Shown here: piece after piece, positions 47,229 to 57,500 of the stretch | How positions within the stretch are numbered: the first letter of the stretch is position 1 | Layout: every line of letters starts with the position of its first letter | Origin: Rhizophagus irregularis | Taxonomy: Eukaryota; Glomeromycota; Glomeromycetes; Glomerales; Glomeraceae | Length of the DNA stretch: 64,000 bases | Direction: 5' to 3' | Assembly (NCBI RefSeq): GCF_026210795.1 | Contig: NC_089459.1 | Coordinates: 930,001-994,000 of the forward strand | Made by a program: the position numbers and the translations under genes | Notes under the pieces: generated by a model | What the model was told of the DNA's origin: nothing | Databases searched by the model: none | Seen by the model: the letters and a program-made list of their open reading frames with translations, nothing else

Positions 47229-50200
47229 TCAATTTTTCTCGTTTATACTTCTTGGTCTATATGTTCCTTCTCTTAATTGTTTATGATACTTAGCATTTCC
47301 ATTTATTAATTGTCCATATGTTATATTCGCTCTACAATTTTTCACGTCTTCCACAATATCATAAGGTGGTATTCCGTCAGTTAATCTTGGTCCATACTCT
47401 CTGGGTTTTGTTGGTCCTCCTGCTTCTCTCCATTTTCTTAGTCCTTCTGTTGGGTCGTAATAAGCTTGTCTTTTATTACTCCATCTCATTCCTTTTGGTC
47501 CTATTGGTCTACCCCCGTTTTGTTCTGTTCGTTCAGGTATATAATTTGGTGCCGTTGTACCACTTGGTATTTCTCTATCATCCATTCTATTTCCTGCTTC
47601 CCTTAATTCTTCTTGTAAATTTCCCTCTTCATTATTATTTTTATATCCCACTATTGGACTCGTTCTTCTTGATTGTCTTCTTCCTTTTACTGCATCATCT
47701 TTTGCGTATAATTCATTATGATAATTTAATTCTCCATCTTCATAATCATCGTAATAGCCTTGTGTGTAATATATTCCGTTATATTGTGGTTCCTCGTATC
47801 CATATTCATCATAATAATATTCTTCTTGATCATCATATTCGTCTATCATATTTACTCTTGCATTCCTTCCTTCGGGACAATTATTCTTGTAATGCCCCAC
47901 TCTATTACATCCGAAACACGTTGGTACCCTATTCTGATTTGGTTGATAACTATTCCTATTACCATTATTTAATCTCCTTCCCATATTTGGTCGATACCTA
48001 TTCCTATTATCGTCATTTAATCTTCTCTCCATATTTGCTACCATTCTTTCTAATTTACTAATTTTCGCCTTTTCTTTAAATATTTCAGCTAATTCGTCCT
48101 CATAATTTTCGTTCAATGGTTTTGCGAACATATTTTGTCTATTATCATCTTTTCCGGTGTCTATCCTTGTACTAATTGGTTGTCCTATTGCTTTCCTAAT
48201 AAATTCGTCCTTTGCACCTTCTTCTCTTACTGCTATTTCTATTGCCCCATTTAAGTTTCCTGGATTCTGTCTTCTAACTTGATACCCTATTGTTGGTTCT
48301 AATCCTTCGATATAAAAATCTACTTGATATTCATCTGCTAAGGCATGTCCTCTAGTTGCTATTCTTAATATTTGTCTAAATCTTCTTGTGTATTCTTCAA
48401 CGCTTTCATCTACCTCTTGTCGAGTTTTTCTTAATTCTAGCATTTTCTTTCTTCTAACATCCTCTCTGGTAAATCTCCTTTTTATTCTATGCTTTAAATC
48501 ATTATCATTATCTGCATCTGCCCAATTCACTAAGTGACCCACATTTACTTCTTTCATTTCATTATACCATTGTGCTGCTGCCCCTCTTAGATGTGCTGCT
48601 GCGTATACCGCTTGTCTTACGCCATTAGCTCCCGCTGCTTTTCCGACTGCTGCAAATGCTACCTCGAATTGTCTAACCCAATCGGTAACATCTTCATCTT
48701 CTCTTCCATAAAAGAGTGGTATACTAATTGTTCCTCCTGCTTCATTCCCTGCATTTTCGATCCTTTCTATCAAACTTCCTCCTGCTCCTACTGCTACGTT
48801 CAAAGTATTAGCTGGATAACCTAAAGCATTCTCTATCACTCTTTTTATTTGGTCCTCAGTTGCCATATTTAATATATTCTCTTGGAACAAATCTCGTAAA
48901 TTATAATCAGATAATTCACTTTCGTTGTCAGAATTTTTAATATTTAATGAACTATTCGTATCTGAGTTTTGACTTAAGTCGATATCTCCTCTATTTATAA
49001 CATTTTCAATTTCATCTTCAAATTCTTCTTCATTAAAATTTTCAATATCTTCATCCCATATTTCATCCGGACTTAATATTTCTCCAGTCTTTTCTGAACC
49101 ATCTGTATTATCTTCTTCTGATTCTTCATTATCACTTCTTTCACCACTTTCTTCACTATCTATTATTCCCGCTTGTTCTTTCAACAACTTATCCAACTTT
49201 TTCTTCAATTCTTTTTCCGACTCGTTTTTATTTTCTTGGAAGATTTCAATGAATTCTTTATCTAAAATTTCCCCATCTGTATATCCCATGCTAGTTAATC
49301 TCAACAATTCTTCTTCAGTCATTATTGTTCCAATATCTTCAAAAATCTTCTGTAATCTTTTTACCCGATCATCAATTTCATCGATATCTTCTTCTTCACA
49401 ATCTTTGCATACCGTTCCTCCTAATCTAAACATGTCATTCATCCATCTTATTTCGCATCTTTCACACCAAGTTGTATTCTCATTTAACCACTTATGAATC
49501 TCCTTTCTTAATTCTCTATCTTCTAATTCTATTATTCCCATATATTCTTCCACAAATTCTTTAGTTATTATTATCCGATTATTTACCCCAAAACTCTTCA
49601 TTCTTTGAATTTCCGACACATCTATTTCATATCCCAACTTTTCTAAATCATCTTTTAATTCTGCTAACTCATCTTGTTCATTTTTCTGCATTTCTTTAAT
49701 ACATTCCCCGCATTCACTATCCACTTCGTCCATTTCGAACCTTCTACTGCCGCATCTTTCACATATTATTGTTTCTTTTTCTAACCATTCTTTTATCCTC
49801 AATTCTTTTTCCCTTTCATCCATTTCCTCTACCTCTTGAACTTTATCTATAAATATTTTCGTTACCAATATATCCATTTCTATCATCAACTTTATTCCTA
49901 TCTTCCAAATGTATTTCAATTGATCTTCGTCTATCGAGCTTGTCCTTCTTTTTAATTCACTAAATTTCCATGATTTATCTCCTATTATTATCTCTAATTC
50001 TTCCTCAGAACTATTTTCCAGTTCGTAACTTGCTGGACTATCTTCACTTTCCGAATCTTCTGGTTCTTTTGTAAAACCCCTAGTATCTATAAATATCCTT
50101 ATTATCTTTTGTATCATATTCTTATGATGTTCTTGAACATTATCTATTCTTACATTTTCGTATATTATTCTTCTCCTTAATTCCTTCACTTCTTCTTCAC

Positions 50201-50795
50201 TTTCCGCTATCTTTTCTTCTTCATATAGTAATTCTTTGAACTTCTCTATTGCTCCTACTTCTGCTTTTACAGCTCTAACTTCTCCTAATGCGACTCTATA
50301 CCATTGCCAAAATTTCTCAAATCTTCTTTCGACATCCCAATCCTCCAAAATATATTTGTGTTCTATTAATTCGGGATTCCCAATTAATCTATCAAATACT
50401 TCATTCTCCAGATTTCTTTCAATACAATCTCTTACAATCACTAATATAATTGTTCGTAATCCCTTTTCTTTCATTTTCGGTTGTATTCTATATCTTATTG
50501 ATTCCGTTATTCTATCCATTATGTCCCTACATTTCCCTTTATGTATTGTATCTTCTCTTTCTGAATTATTCATACTTAATAAATCTAATACTCCCTTAAT
50601 TGTTACATCATTATATATTATTATTGCATCTTCAAATTTAAATAATGCGTCCCAAAATTTCTTGAATACTATTGGTTCATCTACTATTGGATAACATAAT
50701 TCACAATTTAAACATTCGTCCAATTCTTCCGTTCCTAATTCGTGTTCCTCTTTATGTGTTCTATATTCGCTTTCCCATTGATGGTACCATTCCAT
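47229..50795 (-). CDS. Gypsy Gag polyprotein with extended zinc-ribbon N-terminus
   Basis: 1188 codons, about twice or more the usual Gypsy Gag. A retrotransposon-Gag capsid-like region lies at ~690-870 (IPLFYGREDEDVTDWVRQF, AAQWYNEM, ESVEEYTRRFRQI). A CCHC zinc knuckle, CFGCNRVGHYKNNC, is near ~957-971. Before the capsid part are about 650 residues rich in Glu, Asp and Lys, with Cys pairs that look like two zinc ribbons: CERCGSRR...CGEC near ~343-363 and CERCEIRW...CKDC near ~443-462. There is also an early CLNCELC. The role of this extension is unknown. It is one intact frame, so it is under recent selection or recently inserted. The stop is UGA followed by CUA. Confidence 0.88.
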   Translation of the reverse strand: MEWYHQWESEYRTHKEEHELGTEELDECLNCELCYPIVDEPIVFKKFWDALFKFEDAIIIYNDVTIKGVLDLLSMNNSEREDTIHKGKCRDIMDRITESIRYRIQPKMKEKGLRTIILVIVRDCIERNLENEVFDRLIGNPELIEHKYILEDWDVERRFEKFWQWYRVALGEVRAVKAEVGAIEKFKELLYEEEKIAESEEEVKELRRRIIYENVRIDNVQEHHKNMIQKIIRIFIDTRGFTKEPEDSESEDSPASYELENSSEEELEIIIGDKSWKFSELKRRTSSIDEDQLKYIWKIGIKLMIEMDILVTKIFIDKVQEVEEMDEREKELRIKEWLEKETIICERCGSRRFEMDEVDSECGECIKEMQKNEQDELAELKDDLEKLGYEIDVSEIQRMKSFGVNNRIIITKEFVEEYMGIIELEDRELRKEIHKWLNENTTWCERCEIRWMNDMFRLGGTVCKDCEEEDIDEIDDRVKRLQKIFEDIGTIMTEEELLRLTSMGYTDGEILDKEFIEIFQENKNESEKELKKKLDKLLKEQAGIIDSEESGERSDNEESEEDNTDGSEKTGEILSPDEIWDEDIENFNEEEFEDEIENVINRGDIDLSQNSDTNSSLNIKNSDNESELSDYNLRDLFQENILNMATEDQIKRVIENALGYPANTLNVAVGAGGSLIERIENAGNEAGGTISIPLFYGREDEDVTDWVRQFEVAFAAVGKAAGANGVRQAVYAAAHLRGAAAQWYNEMKEVNVGHLVNWADADNDNDLKHRIKRRFTREDVRRKKMLELRKTRQEVDESVEEYTRRFRQILRIATRGHALADEYQVDFYIEGLEPTIGYQVRRQNPGNLNGAIEIAVREEGAKDEFIRKAIGQPISTRIDTGKDDNRQNMFAKPLNENYEDELAEIFKEKAKISKLERMVANMERRLNDDNRNRYRPNMGRRLNNGNRNSYQPNQNRVPTCFGCNRVGHYKNNCPEGRNARVNMIDEYDDQEEYYYDEYGYEEPQYNGIYYTQGYYDDYEDGELNYHNELYAKDDAVKGRRQSRRTSPIVGYKNNNEEGNLQEELREAGNRMDDREIPSGTTAPNYIPERTEQNGGRPIGPKGMRWSNKRQAYYDPTEGLRKWREAGGPTKPREYGPRLTDGIPPYDIVEDVKNCRANITYGQLINGNAKYHKQLREGTYRPRSINEKN

Positions 50796-52365
50796 TATAC
50801 GCTTTAGTTAAATTGTTATGAATATCCATCCAGAATCTCAATCGGACTTCTCTCTCTATATATATATATATTTTACTCTTATCACTTCTATTTTTAATCT
50901 TCTAAACATTCTTTCGTCTTTAAATAGATTACTTCTTTCAATCTTTAGATTCCATCTTTCGGTTCTATATATTTACTACGTCATATTTTACTATTAATTT
51001 TTTTACTGCGCCTCAAAATTTCAAAAATTTCTCTAAGTCCACAATCTCCTCAGACTGCAGAGGTTTTTACTACGCCATAAAATTTATCTTTTATCACCGA
51101 TTTCCATAATTTCACATGTCACATCTTTTCGTCACCGTGATTCATAGTTTCACTTATCACCTCTTTTTGTCACATCTTTTTTGTCACCAAGATCCATAAT
51201 TTCACATATCACAAACTCCAAAATTTTCATAACTTTTAAAGTTTGCGAATTTTCAATCTTTCTTATTGTCCACATAAATCCTTCTTACTATATATTCTAT
51301 ATTATATAAATTAATCTATGATACACAAAATGTCGTTCTTTTCAAATAAATGTCCTTCTTTTCAAATAAATGTTCTTTTCCAAATAAATATTCTTTTTCA
51401 AATAAATGTCCTTCTTTTCGGATTTTACTGTATTATTAAATACTGCACGTAATATTCATTATACGGCTCGTTAATGTGTAAATATCCTTCTATTTTATCT
51501 TCTTTTAATGGAACATTGTAATGAGAACGTGAACTAGGACACTACACCAGGAACCTTCATCTGAAATGTAGCCTAGGACCTGTAACAATACAACGCATCC
51601 ATTTTTCCTCCTTCGTTGGCCGACTTGTCTCTTAACGGGTGAATCTAACCTTCCAAAATCCAGTTTCAAAAGTCATCAGCTATCCATAAAACTCATCTAA
51701 ACCAACTTATCTTTCCTCAAATTGGTGGACCTATACTGGGCTTATCTCTATCTTTTTCCCATTGGGTAAAAGCATGATAGTTTACAGGTTTGTCCTATTT
51801 TATTCTTTCAATGTTTCTTGATAGTAGGTGTCTTTACAATCTTCATTTCCCGTCCCCAAAGCAATTTGCGCATTATTGAGCTGGGTATCCAGATTTGACG
51901 TAACCCATACGTTATAATCTTTAATATCGAAGAATAAAAATTTTCCAATTTCGAGCATTTATCCAAAATTCAAACTCAGAGGTAACCCATACCACACAGA
52001 TGAACCCCGGATAATACATTGGTGTTCTCCCATTATTAATCTTTATTCCAAAACTCATCTTTCACTTCCACATCTCCTTATGAAATTTCTCAGGTACTTT
52101 ATTCCCGAAAGAAATATTCTTGTGCTTTCTATCAATTAGGTGATTACTTGCACAACAACAAACTTCAATCTTTCACCTTTTCAAGTTTTTAACTCAATTA
52201 AATCCTTATTGATTTATTGGTTCCTTTTAAACTCGTTAAAACCTGAAATCTAAAAATAAATTCTAAAATAAAATATTGATTAATAATACCTATCAGTGAC
52301 TTACTAACGAAATTAAATTTTCATATTCATTATAATAATAATCATGTGATGATGATCATTTCCTT
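50796..52365 (-). other. Untranslated leader of the Gypsy element
   Basis: About 1.57 kb between the primer-binding site and the gag ATG, with no long ORF. It includes short repeats of a CAAATAAATGTCCTTCTTTT-like unit near 51340-51420. Packaging and dimerisation signals would be expected here but cannot be recognised by eye. Confidence 0.5.
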
Positions 52366-52383
52366 TCTCGCGAGCATGCACCA
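52366..52383 (-). promoter_or_regulatory. Primer-binding site
   Basis: TGGTGCATGCTCGCGAGA on the minus strand starts two bases after the 5' LTR. It begins with TGG, complementary to a tRNA CCA end. The primer tRNA was not identified. Confidence 0.7.
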
Positions 52384-52385
52384 TA

Positions 52386-53613
52386 TGAGATCCCCCAATT
52401 CCCTCTGTCATCAATTTACAGAGTTGCCACATCGAACGGGCATTCCCATGGTCGAACGAACGAATGAACGAACGAACGAACAATTGAACAAACGAACAAA
52501 TTATCAACAACATAATTAACAATAACATATAATAACAACATTCTTGGTTCACGACATAAATAGCGTTAGTAATATAAAACATCAAACGATATAAAATAAA
52601 ATTTAACTTCTCCAAATTTTTCCCAAATTATATCCACTTTTACCTTTAATTTCAAACTTTGATAGCTCTCGCTACGAATTATTACTTTTCAACGGTGTAT
52701 ATTTAATTCTTCTTAAATTTCCATTTTATCCAATTAAAATTAATTAAGCGATCAATAATTAAAGTTTAGGGCGAACCTATTACCTTTAATTAATATTGTA
52801 CTTCATTAACAAATAATTAAATGAAACTTATATTTTTATTGAGTTCTGTGGATGTGAACTATGGAATTACCTTGAATTCCGTTCTCTATATATACAATTT
52901 TTATGCTACTTTCTATTCTATCTATATACTATCTTTTACATTCTTTACATATTATCTTTGAACTATCTTTCTAATATACTATCTATATTTTAAATACGCT
53001 ATCTTTTAATATGCTATCTTATATATTATTTTATATGTTATCTTTTCTATTATTCAAATATTACATCGTAAAGAAATAATTTATAACCCATCTTTTATGG
53101 CTGTGCTATCTTTTCTTTAAAATAATCTTTCAAATATTATGTCGTAAAGATATAATTCATCTTTTGTGGCTGTGTTATCTTTTTATATATGTTCTTTTTA
53201 ATATGTTATCTTTTATATTCCATCTTTTTACTATCCTTTCATATTATCTTTTATATTATTTTGTGTTCTTTAATCTTTCCGACATTATTTTATATGTTCT
53301 TTTAATCCACTTTATGTGTTTTGCTTATAATCTATCTTTTGTGGCTTATAATTATTCTTTCTTATCGTTCTTATTGTTAAAGATCGCTAAGCCGCAAATG
53401 ATCGACTCTATTTATCCTATTGGTTCTCTGTCAATCATTCAATAAATATTACATCATGTAGATCATTACTCTTCCTAAATGTTTATCCTTTTCGGCTAAT
53501 TATTTATCCATCCACGCCAATCCATGATTAATTTGTTCGTTCTTAATACTTGATAATTACATTTGGCGGTTGAATTTTATCATCTTTTCATGCTTGATAT
53601 TCGGCCGTTTACA
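52386..53613 (-). repeat. 5' LTR of the Gypsy element
   Basis: 1228 bp, same boundaries and nearly same sequence as 42022-43249. It holds the element promoter. The downstream flank (53614-53617) carries the ACGC target duplication. Confidence 0.95.
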
Positions 53614-53709
53614 ACGCTTTCCATAATAAAAAAACAAAAGTAAAAAATTTTCCGTTTTTACTGCGGAATTGTTATGTTTTAATTATTTCGGGGAAAGAGT
53701 TTTTATACC

Positions 53710-53727
53710 GGATTCTAACAAGCTCTT
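53710..53727. repeat. 18-bp target-site duplication, right copy
   Basis: Second copy of GGATTCTAACAAGCTCTT, marking the 5' boundary of the half-LINE. Confidence 0.85.
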
Positions 53728-54573
53728 GATCATTAAATTCCAATCATCGATTAACGAAATATTAAATTAAGTAAAATTGCAGATCATTTTGTAGATCATT
53801 TGCAGATCATTTACAAATCAAAATCACATTATTACACATGATTTAATCACATTTTTATCTATTATACTATTATATAATGGAAATAAAATATTTTGAAATT
53901 CTTGAATTTTCTTACAGGTCATAGATCAAGGTATACAGATCAATTATTTAAGGAATTTTTTAAAAAATTATTGGTTGTAAATTAAGTATTAAGAAATAGT
54001 TAAAACTTGAGTTATTATTAAATTTTTTTTTTTTAATCTTAAATATAACTTTAATAAATTAAATATCAAAATAAAAAATCATTAAATTATATAAATTTGA
54101 GGTAAAAAAGAAGGAAATTTATTGTCTTTTTAATTGAACTTATTAAAAAAATTAAAATTTTAATAATTTAATATTGAAATGTAAAAAAAAAAAAATTACT
54201 AATAATGTTTATATTACTAAAATTTATATTGATAAAACCCTTGGTTTTAAGCTTTCAACCCAGCTATTTTATATTAAATTTGATGCATTATTAGTAAAGC
54301 AATAAGGCAAATTCAGAGTTTAATTATTTTTGTCTCACACTGTATATGTGATAAGATGATAAATGCTTGTATTAATCTAATAATATTGTTATCAAAACGA
54401 TATTAATAAGCTGTTATAATAGACCTAATCCACTGTTTATTATTCTTATGCTAAAAAATAACATTTTTAGAATTTTTAGCATTAAAATTTAACATAATAT
54501 ATATTTAATAGAATAGCCTTACCTTTAATATATAGGAGTAAAAGTACTATCTTAAATATTGCTAAACTATTGC

Positions 54574-57500
54574 TTAAATTCGAAATTTCGCAAAATAATT
54601 ATATGATGAAATATCCAATAGTCTTGAACGATTATTAATCAAATCATTATAAACCTCATTCAAAGCTGTGATAAAGAAAAATAGATCAATGATTTAAATA
54701 ATTTTGATAATTAATTTATAAATCACTTACTGTCCAAAGAAAATTTATATGTTTGTGTAATATATCTAGGATCTAATGATAAAAATGATGTTACTTGATT
54801 ATTATTCAATTATTCACAGCTTTTTAAGAAAATTTATTATATTAAAACATATACCTTCTTTTTCATTATATCTATTATTGTTGTCATTACCTCCTTTATG
54901 AAAAATAAAACATTATGCCATTAATAAATACTTTTTTCCATAAAATAATATTTGGTCATCATATCAAATAATTTTAAATATTAAAATACAAACCAGTTTT
55001 CTGCTTCTTATCTAACAATTTAAAATAAATTAAAAAAAATTATGTAAACTTTAATTATTAAATAATTAAGATATAATATAAATGAACCTACTATTATCAT
55101 CGTCTATTTCAAATTTAAAATAATAAATAATAATTAGTTACAATTTAATAACTTGTTTTTATATATTAATTATTAAGTCTAACTTGCCAAAATCTAGAAA
55201 ATTATTAGCAAATTAAATTAAGAATTAGTTTTAATCATTAATTAAGTTATAATAAATATAATCTCACCGTTAATATCATCACCTATTTAAATTGTATAGT
55301 ATATATTTCAAAAATTAATAAAGTTTTGATATTTCGTGAAATTAATTATAAAAATCTAACTTACTCAATCTTTTTTCTAATAAATTAAAAATAATTATTC
55401 AATAACAATTAGTAGATAACTTTAATTATTCAACAACTAAATTATAATGTAAATAAACTTACGCCCTTTGAATGTAGTATAAAAGAAGTTTTTTATTAAA
55501 TATAAGTTAAAAGTTTTGATTTTTTATTATACTAATAGATATTTTATTAAATTATAATTTACTTACTTGAAGGTTCTATCAACCAAAATTTAGGATATAA
55601 TTAGCAAATTAATTAACTATTAATTATAATGTATTAAATAAACTTACCAACTATACAATATAAAATAAAAAATTATATTTCAAAAGTGTAAAGTTTTTGA
55701 TATTTAGTAAGTATTTAATAAATACTATTAGCAGATAAATCTAATAATTAAATAATGTAAATAGACTTACATTCTTTTAAATATAGTATACAAATGTTAA
55801 TTAGTAGTTATGTTAACAAATAATATAATTTAATAAGTTATAATTAAATTAACTTACGTGCTTAAAATATAGTACAAAAAAGCCCAAATAGTAGATATGT
55901 TAGCAAATAATTTAATTATGAAAATTTCTAAGTTTACACGGGGTGTTTGTACACGGGTCATATAAATATAATTTTTAATAGACTAATTTTTTGTTTTTTA
56001 ATTTGAAATTGAATGCTACCAACATTATACTCTTTTACTTTTTATTCTTATTATATTACAGATAAATATATGTATTTTCACCTGCTCTGCAAGTTTACTT
56101 AAGGCATTAAAGGAGGTTTTGAATGCCGTTTTTAATCTACTAATATGACCCGTGTTTAAACACCCCGTGTACAAATAGAAATTGCCTTTAATTATTAAAC
56201 GATAAATTATAATGTAATTTAATTTATTAAATAATAAGTTATGATGTAAATAAACTTACGCCCTATAAATATAATATAAAAAGGTTAAGATATTGATGTT
56301 AGTAGGTATGTAAGCAAAATAATTTAATTATTAAACAATAAGTTATAATGTAAATAAACTTACTAGCTATAAAATGTAATGTAAAAAGGTTAAAATATTG
56401 AAATTAATTATTAAACAATAAGTTATAACGTAACAAACTTACCACCTATAAAATAAAAAAAGTTAAAACATTGAAATTAATAGTTATATCAGCAAAATAA
56501 TTTAATTATTAAACAATGTTTCATAATGTAAATAAACTTACGAGCTATAAAATGTAATAAAATGTTAAAAATATCGATATTAGCATTTATATTAGCTAAT
56601 TTAATTATTAAACAATAAAAGCATGACATGAATTAACTTACAAACTACAAAATGTAAAAGATAAAAGTTAAAATATTGATTGCGTAGTTATATTAGCAAA
56701 TAATTTAATTATTAAACAATAAGTTATAATGTAAATAAACTTACAAACTATAAATGTAATATAAAAAGATTAAAATATTGAAATTAATTATTAAACAATA
56801 AGTTATATGTAACAAACTTACCACCTATAAAATAAAAAAAGTCAAACCATTGAAATTAATAGTTATATCAGCAAAATAATTTAATTATTAAACAATAAGT
56901 TATAATGTAAATAAACTTACGAGCTATAAAATGTAATATAAAAAGATTAAAATATTAAAATTAGTAGTTATATCAGCAAATAATTTAATTATTAAACAAT
57001 AAGCTATAATGTAAATGAACTTACGAGCTATAAAATGAATGAAAAAGGTTAAAATATTGATATTAGCATTTATATTAGCTAATTTAATTATTAAACAATA
57101 GCATGGTATAAATTAACTTACAAACTACAAACGTAGTATAAAAAAGCTTTTAAAATATCAATGCGTAGTTATATTAGCAAATAATTTAATTATTAACAAT
57201 AAGTTATAATGTAAATAAACTTACAAACTATAAAATGTAATATAAAAAAGACAAAATATTGAAATTAATTATTAAACAATAAGTTATAATGTATCAAACT
57301 TACCACCTATAAAATAAAAAACAAACTATCAAATTAATAGTTATATCAGCAAAATAATTTAATTATTAAACAATAAGTTATAGCAAAATAAACTTACGAG
57401 CTATAAATGTAATATAAAAAGATTAAAATATTAAAATTAGTATTATATCAGCAAAATAATTTAATTATTAAAAACAATAAGCTATAATGTAAACAACTTA

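Larger units (their letters stand above)
42022..53613 (-). mobile_element. Ty3/Gypsy LTR retrotransposon with nucleotide-kinase domain
   Basis: An 11.6-kb element on the minus strand. It has two LTRs of 1228 bp each, a 4-bp target duplication ACGC (42018-42021 and 53614-53617), a primer-binding site, a polypurine tract, and gag, protease, RT-RNase H and integrase genes. The order RT-RNase H-integrase makes it Ty3/Gypsy. The LTRs differ at only about five positions noticed by eye, so insertion is recent. All coding frames are long and open, although spread over several frames. Confidence 0.92.
40084..53709 (-). mobile_element. ORF1-only 'half-LINE' retroelement (minus strand), interrupted by a Gypsy element
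   Basis: It is delimited by the 18-bp target duplication (40066-40083 and 53710-53727). Its minus-strand 3' end is a poly(A) tail of about 24 nt (T-run at 40084-40106). Without the Gypsy insertion it is about 2.0 kb. It codes only for an RRM-like ORF1 protein (two overlapping frames) and has no reverse transcriptase or endonuclease. It therefore must have been moved in trans by a LINE, either as a dedicated non-autonomous element or as a retrocopy of an ORF1 transcript. Confidence 0.7.
39805..54342. mobile_element. Outer Tc1/mariner-like element, split by later insertions
   Basis: The left end CAGTGTGGGACAAAAATA (39805) and the right end (reverse complement CAGTGTGAGACAAAAATA, ending at 54342) are terminal inverted repeats differing at one base over 18 bp. 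Both are flanked by TA, the Tc1/mariner target. Removing the insertion at 40084-53709 and one copy of its 18-bp duplication leaves about 0.9 kb without a transposase ORF, so it was non-autonomous. It is the oldest layer of the nest. Confidence 0.7.

Noticed and set aside
47318-48061. 247-codon plus-strand ORF
   Set aside because: Antisense shadow of the Gag frame; hydrophobic only because of the codon complement.
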